Assembly (NCBI GenBank): GCA_031272415.1
Contig: JAISTU010000161.1
Coordinates: 1-9,529 of the forward strand
Reading direction: 5' to 3'
Length of the DNA: 9,529 bases
From: Bacteroidales bacterium
GTDB lineage: Bacteria; Bacteroidota; Bacteroidia; Bacteroidales; WCHB1-69
Below the pieces are notes generated by a model. That model had not been told where the DNA came from. It saw only the letters and a program-made list of their open reading frames with translations, and did no database searches. The translations under genes and the position numbers were made by a program. Shown here one piece after another: positions 1 to 4,653 of the stretch (positions are counted from its first letter, which is position 1; each line of letters starts with the position of its first letter).

Positions 1-20
1 TAGAGTGTAGAGTGTAGAGA
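1..20. repeat. heptanucleotide tandem repeat, left copy
   Basis: Two full units of AGTGTAG plus partial units fill the first 20 bases, and the array may continue beyond the window edge. The same unit recurs in opposite orientation at 3483-3517, and a different 7-bp unit at 8150-8177. It lies downstream of the 3' end of the thioredoxin-like lipoprotein gene. It is directly followed by a 31-bp block that also exists at 8189-8219. No coding role is seen. Confidence 0.7.
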
Positions 21-22
21 TT

Positions 23-53
23 TTTTGCATTTTGGGAGAAATTTGTTCTAAAA
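23..53 (+). repeat. 31-bp dispersed repeat, copy A
   Basis: The block begins TTTTGCATTTTGGGAGAAA and ends GTTCTAAAA, with three bases (TTT) between. An inverted copy of exactly the same length lies at 8189-8219 and differs only in those three central bases (28 of 31 identical). In both places a 7-bp tandem array lies just before it on the plus strand. It is intergenic, downstream of the lipoprotein gene cluster. Its function is unknown; a mobile-element end, a protein binding site or a REP-like sequence are all possible. Confidence 0.6.
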
Positions 54-134
54 AAACAATTTTTGCACCACGATTTAACAATATTCCCTCTGATTTGCAT
101 GAAATATCTACACTTTATAAAAAAAAACTATTCT

Positions 135-620
135 CTATTGATGTTCTATTAAAAGTTTTTGCAAAATGCTCAGGTTTTCACCTAAAGTTTCGGCTTTCAT
201 TTCGATTATTTGCTCTACTTGCTTGTCTTTCAATATAATAATACAAGATGTTGGAGATATTTTTAACTTATAAAAAACAGATGTAAAATCTTTCACTACA
301 TTACTGTTTGTGCTGTCAAAATAAGGCATAATATCAAAAATATGACCTTTTGCATTGACAATGATTAAAATATGCTCTTTATTCAATGCGTTTTCTTTAA
401 CTATTTTGTCAAATGACTTTGTACAAGTTGGACAGCCATGTTCGGAAACATACAAAATACAATCGTATTTTTCTATCATTAAAGTATCCGAAATAGTTGA
501 TAGATAGCCTTTTATGGTTTCGTACATTGTATCTTTATTTGCCTGTCCCTGACAAGCAGCAAAAAAGATGCTTATCATAATAAAAATTGCATTTTTAATG
601 ATATTATTTTTCAATTTCAT
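135..620 (-). CDS. thioredoxin-like lipoprotein with a CPTC motif
   Basis: This is a 161-residue predicted lipoprotein. The N-terminus has two lysines, a hydrophobic stretch (residues 11-22) and a lipobox ending in Cys23 (FFAAC), so it is probably anchored to a membrane facing the periplasm or the surface. A thioredoxin-like fold is suggested by a beta-strand (DCILYVSE) leading to CPTC at 63-66, a second strand (HILIIVNA), and an S-P-T turn with Pro123 where thioredoxins have the cis-proline. This suggests a thiol-disulfide exchange or reductase role, but the partner is not visible. Its ATG lies inside the end of the 393-residue lipoprotein gene (17-nt overlap), so the two are almost certainly cotranscribed and may be translationally coupled. 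The exact family is not identified. Confidence 0.8.
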   Translation of the reverse strand: MKLKNNIIKNAIFIMISIFFAACQGQANKDTMYETIKGYLSTISDTLMIEKYDCILYVSEHGCPTCTKSFDKIVKENALNKEHILIIVNAKGHIFDIMPYFDSTNSNVVKDFTSVFYKLKISPTSCIIILKDKQVEQIIEMKAETLGENLSILQKLLIEHQ

Positions 621-1785
621 ATACTACAAATTTACATTTTGTTGGGTCATAATCTCGGCTGTTGCCACTTTCAGATATAAAAAGTCCTTGCGATGAAAGG
701 AAAATATAGCGATAATCAAATTCGTCTTTGCTAAAATATTGCTCATTGAGTTTATTAAAATTTTTATCATAAATGATAATTGAAAAATCTCTTTCTTCTG
801 TATATTCCATCCAAAAATCTTCTTCGGACATGGCATGGTGAACAATGGCATAGTATAGATGATTGTTTTTATCATATATAATATTCCACAATTGACCATA
901 GATTCTATACTCATCAACGGAAGTATAGACATTTAGCCAATATTCTTTAATATTATAATGTGGCATTAAAAGTTTTGCATAATCGGAAATTATCCGAAAA
1001 GTATCTATAAATTTGTCAACAACAGGATTGTATACCAATACTTTATTGTTAAAATGAGGCGAGATAAATAATTTGTCGTTTTCAAAAAACACATTCAAAA
1101 GTGCAGAAACATACAAAGAGGTATCCGTTTCAAAATAAAGACGTGAAAAATTTTGAGGAAATACTTGCAATTGCTGCGTTTGTATATCAAACATGCATAT
1201 TTGCGGAACAGTGTGCATTTTGTTCATATAGGCACGAACATATTCCAACTTATTAGGAAATTCTTTTTGGAAATCACTTTCTTCTTTTATATTTTCCCAG
1301 TTCCAAAAATAATGCATGTATAGATGCGGGCTTTTAATATTTTGCATGCATGGAATTGGGCGATACCTTTCTGTTCCCGTATTATAGACAGAGTCTATAT
1401 GAATAATACTGTAATAATTCCCTTCTCTATTAAAATAAGCAATTTTTGGTTCTTTTACATATCTATCTATAACAATCACAGTATCAGGCTGATAAACAAA
1501 AACTCCTTCTATCCAAAGTAGGTGTGCCAATTCAACGTGTAGTGGGATTTCAAATTCTTTTTTTCCTGTTGCATCAAAAAAACAGATTCTTTTTTTATCC
1601 GTTTCCACTACCCCCATGTATATATATTCTTTCTTTGCAACTTTATCATAGTAAGTGCCGTAATTCATCTTTTCCAACGGAAACCCTGTCTCAAACACAA
1701 CTCTTGTCTTTTCGACTAATTTTGTCGTTTTGCAAGAAAACAGCAAAAAAAATAAACTAATATTCAGTATAATATACTTTTGCAT
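604..1785 (-). CDS. putative 6-bladed beta-propeller (DUF4221-like) lipoprotein
   Basis: This is a 393-residue predicted lipoprotein. A short hydrophobic leader (ILNISLFFLLFS) ends in a lipobox with Cys18. The mature part alternates short beta-strands with aromatic-rich turns (for example DRYVKEPKIAYFNREGNYYSI, DNDKLFISPHFNNKVLVYNP-like segments and IIYDKNFNKLNEQYF), a pattern fitting a beta-propeller. Length and style resemble the DUF4221 / 6-bladed propeller lipoproteins common in Bacteroidales; this assignment is from memory of the family, not a search. It probably sits at the cell surface or in the periplasm and may bind a ligand or peptide. It shares an operon with the downstream thioredoxin-like gene (overlap) and probably with the small Cys-rich lipoprotein gene 87 bp upstream. 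No clear promoter is visible directly in front of it. Confidence 0.7.
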   Translation of the reverse strand: MQKYIILNISLFFLLFSCKTTKLVEKTRVVFETGFPLEKMNYGTYYDKVAKKEYIYMGVVETDKKRICFFDATGKKEFEIPLHVELAHLLWIEGVFVYQPDTVIVIDRYVKEPKIAYFNREGNYYSIIHIDSVYNTGTERYRPIPCMQNIKSPHLYMHYFWNWENIKEESDFQKEFPNKLEYVRAYMNKMHTVPQICMFDIQTQQLQVFPQNFSRLYFETDTSLYVSALLNVFFENDKLFISPHFNNKVLVYNPVVDKFIDTFRIISDYAKLLMPHYNIKEYWLNVYTSVDEYRIYGQLWNIIYDKNNHLYYAIVHHAMSEEDFWMEYTEERDFSIIIYDKNFNKLNEQYFSKDEFDYRYIFLSSQGLFISESGNSRDYDPTKCKFVVYEIEK

Positions 1786-1872
1786 AATTTAAATCTTAAT
1801 TATATCTTTATTAACGTAAAAATAAATAAAAAGGATACTGCCTGAAAAATAGACAATATTCTTAAATTCTAA

Positions 1873-2397
1873 TTAATCAATAAATACAGGAAACGCAATT
1901 CCAGCAGGAGTAATATCTCCGTTGTCCTCTATATACATAGCACGGAAGATATACCTATTCGATGTGGAACTATTATGTTCTACTTCAAATGAAGTTTGAC
2001 CTGCAGCAACCATTTCCATCCAATGTGCATCTAAAATTTCTGCAAACAACGAGGCATTATCAACAATAATGGGAATATTGTCAAAGACATTATTTCCTGT
2101 CATATTGTTAAATACATTAGTGACGTTTGTAAAAACATTAGCACGGATAACCACCGGGGGTAAGCAACCTGCTCCATCTGGTCCGTTACAAGTATTATAA
2201 TCTTTACAGCCACTACATGCCGCACGATATATCGTGTCATTTCTTTCAACTGCCTTCTGCAAGAGCATTGATTCAGACACATCATTTGGCGGATTGTGCA
2301 TCTTTTCACAAGCAACAAAAATGCTTGCTACTGCCATACTTAGGGCCATGGTTGCCACTGTTATATACATTTTCGTTTTTGCTATTTTACTAAACAT
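1873..2397 (-). CDS. small cysteine-containing lipoprotein, unknown function
   Basis: From the ATG at 2397 the product is 174 residues. A GTG at 2424 would add nine residues, but the ATG gives a normal leader: a lysine-rich start, a hydrophobic core (YITVATMALSMAVASI) and a lipobox-like FVAC at Cys30. Residues 61-78 hold four cysteines in a C-x2-C-x5-C-x7-C arrangement in a Gly/Asp/Asn-rich loop, which might form disulfides or bind metal. The C-terminal half is unrelated to anything I recognise. It precedes the propeller and thioredoxin-like genes on the same strand. In Bacteroidales small secreted peptides (for example the NVEALA type) often accompany 6-bladed propeller lipoproteins. No NVEALA motif is present here, so that comparison concerns context only. 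Confidence 0.65.
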   Translation of the reverse strand: MFSKIAKTKMYITVATMALSMAVASIFVACEKMHNPPNDVSESMLLQKAVERNDTIYRAACSGCKDYNTCNGPDGAGCLPPVVIRANVFTNVTNVFNNMTGNNVFDNIPIIVDNASLFAEILDAHWMEMVAAGQTSFEVEHNSSTSNRYIFRAMYIEDNGDITPAGIAFPVFID

Positions 2398-2489
2398 ATT
2401 TAAATTATTTTTTTGCTTCCTCACCGCACTCTATCTTTCTCACATCGAGTTTCGACAATTCAGCGTTAACAATAAATCTCATCAGTTGG

Positions 2490-2885
2490 TTAAAAAACCA
2501 GAGAAAGAACTGACGTTTTAAAATCTTTTTTCATGAGTTTTGTTTTTGATAAGAGTGTCTGCTCTTTCCCCTCGCAGTAGAATGTTTGGCTAAAAGGCTT
2601 ACATTTTACCACTGTGGGCTTTTGCCCTTTAATGTCCCCGATAGTGGAGTCGTCTCGGGGACCGCAGTCACCCGAACTCCCTGTACCAGAAGAGGGTGGG
2701 ATAAAATATCTCACCAAAGTTGGATGCCGCATTCCCCTTGCAGGATTGTAGTAGGGGAATATTTTCTTCTCTTTCATGTCCTCCGCCGACAGACAGCAGC
2801 CGTCTATATCTGTGCCCTGTTTCCTGCCATATTTTGCCGACCCGATTAACCCAATAGAAAATCCATACAAAGCAACTTCTAACAT
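2490..2885 (-). CDS. hypothetical 131-residue protein in a G+C-rich island
   Basis: This is an open frame of 131 codons starting at an ATG 5 codons after an in-frame TAA. It has no recognisable domain. Five cysteines lie at residues 30, 31, 74, 95 and 104, with a Ser/Gly-rich turn near 66-74 and a basic C-terminus. The N-terminus is mildly hydrophobic (VALYGFSIGLIGSA) but is not a convincing signal peptide. The segment 2581-2820 is about 50 percent G+C, well above its surroundings, and a second minus-strand frame (2668-2952) is also open across it. Openness alone is therefore weak evidence. It is placed 92 bp upstream of the small lipoprotein gene on the same strand. It may instead be part of a structured RNA or a decayed or phase-variable gene whose N-terminus lies beyond the poly-G tract. 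Confidence 0.4.
   Translation of the reverse strand: MLEVALYGFSIGLIGSAKYGRKQGTDIDGCCLSAEDMKEKKIFPYYNPARGMRHPTLVRYFIPPSSGTGSSGDCGPRDDSTIGDIKGQKPTVVKCKPFSQTFYCEGKEQTLLSKTKLMKKDFKTSVLSLVF
2634..2662. other. G+C-rich stem-loop
   Basis: GTCCCCGA (2634-2641) and TCGGGGAC (2655-2662) form a perfect 8-bp stem around a 13-nt loop. A shorter perfect hairpin, GGGC-TTTT-GCCC, lies at 2616-2627. Both fall inside the 131-codon frame and in the most G+C-rich part of the window. There is no following T tract, so this is not a standard terminator. Confidence 0.5.
2731..2760. other. second 8-bp stem-loop in the same island
   Basis: ATTCCCCT (2731-2738) and AGGGGAAT (2753-2760) form a perfect 8-bp stem around a 14-nt loop. 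Its stem and loop lengths are nearly the same as those of the hairpin at 2634-2662, which raises the possibility that this stretch is an RNA with repeated stems rather than, or as well as, a protein gene. Confidence 0.45.
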
Positions 2886-2915
2886 AGCCGTAAAATTCGC
2901 TTAAATAATTGATTT

Positions 2916-3092
2916 TCAGCGACTTTCGCTGGGGGGGGGGGGTACATGGCACAACGAAATCGTCTCTCTAAATCGCTTAAAATGCGTTTGAGAGCCATTT
3001 CCTGCATCTTTGCGAGCGTCTATTGATAAATCATTAGCATTGCTCTGCAAAGTATCCACTTTCGTTGTACTTTTATTATCTTCTGTTTCCAT
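2916..3092 (-). CDS. possible 58-codon frame read into the poly-C tract
   Basis: An ATG at 3092, about 115 nt downstream of a good leftward promoter, opens a hydrophilic frame beginning METEDNKS. It reaches the twelve C (minus strand), encodes four prolines, and stops at TGA eleven bases after the tract. One extra C would join it to a frame open to 2668 (about 86 further codons); one fewer C would join it to a frame ending at 2879. It may be the N-terminal part of a phase-variable gene or a leader peptide, or may not be translated at all. No homology is recognised. Confidence 0.25.
   Translation of the reverse strand: METEDNKSTTKVDTLQSNANDLSIDARKDAGNGSQTHFKRFRETISLCHVPPPPSESR
2931..2942. repeat. 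homopolymeric tract of twelve G (C on the minus strand)
   Basis: Twelve consecutive G in a genome of about one third G+C are unlikely by chance. Tracts of this length are prone to slipped-strand mispairing and are known phase-variation switches in other bacteria. Beside it, 2918-2930 forms a small hairpin (AGCGA, loop CTT, TCGCT). The tract is placed between a leftward promoter and the 131-codon frame, so length change could alter which reading frame is expressed. Confidence 0.8.
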
Positions 3093-3350
3093 GGTTGATA
3101 ATGTATATATTATATTTGTATTTAATTATATCTCTTTCATTTCAAATTTTCAAAAAAAGCATCATCCCCAAACAATGGACTTTTGCAATCCCAAAGTCAA
3201 GGTCTTTGCAAAGATACACTTTTTTTTTTTTGATACAAAAGTTAATTTTGCGAAAAAAAATTTTTATTTTTTTTGTGGAAAATGTGTTAAAATGCTGATA
3301 AAGAGATGGTTATGAGAAAAAGTTTTTTTTATTTTTTTTTCATAATTTTT
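2943..3350. other. stretch without a confident gene
   Basis: Between the poly-G tract and the palindrome I find only the weak 58-codon minus-strand frame, the leftward promoter at 3209-3240 and several T-rich runs (3220-3231 and 3313-3350). A 9-bp sequence TCGCTTAAA occurs at both 2973-2981 and 2897-2905, on either side of the poly-G tract. Plus-strand frames here are short, Phe/Ile/Lys-rich products of A/T runs and are not believable genes. Confidence 0.5.
3209..3240 (-). promoter_or_regulatory. Bacteroidota-type promoter pointing left
   Basis: On the minus strand TTTTG is followed by 19 bases and then TATCTTTG, matching the phylum's consensus (-33 TTTG, spacer about 19, -7 TAnnTTTG). The spacer holds twelve A. 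Transcription would start near 3200 and run toward the poly-C tract, the 131-codon frame and the lipoprotein cluster. It is the best match to the full consensus in the window. Confidence 0.65.
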
Positions 3351-3461
3351 TTGTCTGAACTTTGATTTTAGTATGATTGATGTGATTATTATGATTTTAA
3401 AATTGTGATTACAGATAATCACATAAATCAAAAAAATCATTCCAAATCACAGTTCAGACAA
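3351..3461. repeat. large palindromic repeat built of GATT units
   Basis: The ends TTGTCTGAACT (3351-3361) and AGTTCAGACAA (3451-3461) pair perfectly, and the pairing extends to 18 bp with one mismatch. Inside, ATGATT (3373-3378) faces AATCAT (3435-3440), and TGTGATTAT (3381-3389) faces ATAATCACA (3415-3423). GATT recurs in the left arm at 3364, 3375, 3384 and 3393, and AATC in the right arm at 3417, 3426, 3435 and 3445, mostly at 9-bp steps. As RNA or single-stranded DNA it could fold into a long imperfect hairpin. It lies downstream of rsgA and may also stop transcription. I recall similar TCTGAA-ended palindromes dispersed in other bacterial genomes, but could not verify this. Confidence 0.75.
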
Positions 3462-3473
3462 GGAGGTGCGAAA

Positions 3474-3581
3474 ATGCAAAATCTACACTCTACACTCTAT
3501 ACTCTTCACTCTACACTAAATCCACTCTTTGAGTTCAATATCATCATCATTGATAATAGAAAGATAATTATTGTAGCGTGA
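3474..3581 (+). CDS. possible 35-residue micro-ORF with a perfect Shine-Dalgarno
   Basis: AAGGAGGTG (3460-3468) sits five bases before an ATG, a near-ideal ribosome binding site. The frame of 35 codons reads through the heptad array, giving a repeated LHSTL-type peptide, then runs antisense into the 3' end of rsgA and stops at TGA. Bacteroidota rarely rely on a strong Shine-Dalgarno, and the peptide follows from repeat sequence, so chance is likely. No promoter is seen on this strand. Confidence 0.15.
   Translation: MQNLHSTLYTLHSTLNPLFEFNIIIIDNRKIIIVA
3483..3517 (-). repeat. heptanucleotide tandem repeat, five units
   Basis: On the minus strand five 7-bp units AGTGTAG (with variants AGTGAAG and AGTATAG) begin inside the TAG stop codon of rsgA and are followed by ATTTTGCATTTT. 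The same unit, followed by a TTTTGCATTTT sequence, opens the window at 1-20. The array therefore abuts the gene exactly and fills the gap to the palindrome. Confidence 0.75.
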
Positions 3582-4454
3582 GGGAGCGATTTTTCCTTCG
3601 TTAAGTGCCTGTTTTACAGCACATTGTGGTTCATGCGTATGGGTGCAATTATTGAATTTGCAATGTGGCAATAAGGCTAACATTTCAGGGAGATAATGTC
3701 CGATTTCTTGCGGTGTGTAGTCAATGAGTCCAAATTCTTTAATCCCCGGAGTATCAATAATATAGCCTCCAAAAGAGAGTTCAAAAAGTTCGGCAAAAGT
3801 GGTCGTATGTTTTCCCTTTGAATTGTAGTGTGAAATGGTTGCCGTTTTTAGTTGCAAATGTGTCTCAATAGTATTGATAATGCTTGATTTACCAACACCT
3901 GACTGCCCCGAAAAAAGCGTTATTTTATCTTGCATGAATGATTTAAGTTCATTCATTCCGCTTTTTGTAACCGCCGAAGTAGCAATGCAATGATAACCTA
4001 ATGGTTGGTAAATTGATTGTAAATCAGTCATTTGCAGAATATTTTGAGTGTCATAAATATCCGTTTTATTGAAAACAATCACCGTTGGGATGCGAAACGA
4101 TTGGGCAGTGATAAGAAAACGGTCTATAAATCCGAGCGGTGTTTTGGGGTCTTTTAGACTGATAATCAAAAAAGCAACATCAATATTGGCAGCAATAATA
4201 TGAGAAATTTTTGACAAATTGATAGACTTTCGGCAAATGTAATTTTTTCGCGGAAGTATTTCCATAATCACCCCATAAGGCGAGTTTTCTTCTTTGACAA
4301 AAACAACTCTATCCCCGACCGCAATAGGGTTGGTCGTTTTTATACCTTTTGTCCGAAATTTGCCTCTTAACTTGCATTCATAAAAGACACCGTTATCAGA
4401 ACGGATGCTGTATGAACTCCCTAAAGACTTGATAACCAATCCTTTATATGTCAT
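3516..4454 (-). CDS. rsgA: small ribosomal subunit biogenesis GTPase RsgA
   Basis: This 312-residue protein is a circularly permuted GTPase that acts late in 30S subunit maturation and is stimulated by the ribosome. The G motifs come in the permuted order typical of the YlqF/YawG-type fold: NKTD (G4) at 129-132, GQSGVGKS (G1, P-loop) at 183-190, a KGKHTTT G2 region at 213-219, and DTPG (G3) at 234-237. An N-terminal OB-fold (about 1-70, with VGDRVVF) precedes the GTPase domain. The C-terminal zinc site is visible as Cys265, Cys270, His272 or His274, and Cys278. The length is normal. The frame stays open upstream through the tRNA gene to 4523, but that extension encodes tRNA sequence. The ATG at 4454, 12 nt after tRNA-Lys, is the correct start. 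It is probably cotranscribed with the tRNA. Confidence 0.97.
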   Translation of the reverse strand: MTYKGLVIKSLGSSYSIRSDNGVFYECKLRGKFRTKGIKTTNPIAVGDRVVFVKEENSPYGVIMEILPRKNYICRKSINLSKISHIIAANIDVAFLIISLKDPKTPLGFIDRFLITAQSFRIPTVIVFNKTDIYDTQNILQMTDLQSIYQPLGYHCIATSAVTKSGMNELKSFMQDKITLFSGQSGVGKSSIINTIETHLQLKTATISHYNSKGKHTTTFAELFELSFGGYIIDTPGIKEFGLIDYTPQEIGHYLPEMLALLPHCKFNNCTHTHEPQCAVKQALNEGKIAPSRYNNYLSIINDDDIELKEWI

Positions 4455-4465
4455 AATTTTTTCTG

Positions 4466-4538
4466 TGTCCTCGCAGGGGCTCGAACCCTGGACCCATTGA
4501 TTAAGAGTCAATTGCTCTACCAACTGAGCTACGAAGAC
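4466..4538 (-). tRNA. tRNA-Lys (anticodon CUU)
   Basis: A complete 73-nt cloverleaf can be drawn: acceptor GTCTTCG/CGAGGAC (one G-T pair), D stem GCTC/GAGC with loop AGTTGGTA, anticodon stem ATTGA/TCAAT with loop CTCTTAA (anticodon CTT), a 5-nt variable loop, T stem CAGGG/CCCTG with loop TTCGAGC, and discriminator A. The CCA end is not encoded (CAG follows). The anticodon reads AAG lysine codons. rsgA begins 12 nt downstream, so the two probably share a transcript that is processed at the tRNA 3' end. Confidence 0.97.
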
Positions 4539-4596
4539 ATCCTACTTTCAAGTACTTTTAAAAAAGATGAAAACTCTTTAAAAAACGAGTATTTTA

Positions 4597-4604
4597 CAAA
4601 GATA
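4597..4604 (-). promoter_or_regulatory. probable -7 element for tRNA-Lys and rsgA
   Basis: TATCTTTG on the minus strand matches TAnnTTTG and is preceded by GTG, as at 3209-3216 and 8046-8053. It is about 59 bp before the tRNA 5' end. A TTG at the ideal -33 distance is missing; the region is A/T-rich. The promoter call therefore rests on the -7 element, its position and its shared context. Confidence 0.5.
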
Positions 4605-4616
4605 CACTTTTTTTTC

Positions 4617-4650
4617 AATTAAAAATTAAAAATAAAAAAAAAAAAAAAAA
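4617..4650. repeat. A-rich heptads and a run of seventeen A
   Basis: Degenerate 7-bp units (AATTAAA twice, AATAAAA) run from 4617 into seventeen consecutive A at 4634-4650. On the minus strand this is a T17 run starting three bases after the stop of the Fic gene. It could help end Fic transcription, though no hairpin precedes it. Such a run is also prone to length change. Confidence 0.5.
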
Positions 4651-4653
4651 TAA

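Noticed and set aside
1524..1760. Plus-strand frames antisense to the lipoprotein genes (also 32-238 and 1324-1521)
   Set aside because: They are shadows of real genes on the other strand, with no signals of their own.
2586..2849. 87-codon plus-strand frame across the G+C-rich island
   Set aside because: It has no promoter or recognisable domain, and is antisense to the better minus-strand frame in a stretch where stop codons are rare.
2668..2952. 94-codon minus-strand frame starting GTG and reading through the poly-C tract
   Set aside because: It overlaps the 131-codon frame, starts at a GTG right at the tract with no upstream support, and is open partly because the segment is G+C-rich. 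It is kept only as a possible product of a tract-length change.
3010..3315. Plus-strand frames of 77 and 101 codons
   Set aside because: Their products are runs of Phe, Ile, Lys and Leu from A/T-rich intergenic DNA, and they cross the minus-strand promoter.
3483..3517. CRISPR-like repeat array
   Set aside because: Units are 7 bp with no spacers, and no cas genes are present.
4455..4523. A 23-residue N-terminal extension of RsgA (start at 4523)
   Set aside because: The extension is the translation of the tRNA-Lys gene. The start at 4454, just after the tRNA, gives the normal family length and an ordinary N-terminus.
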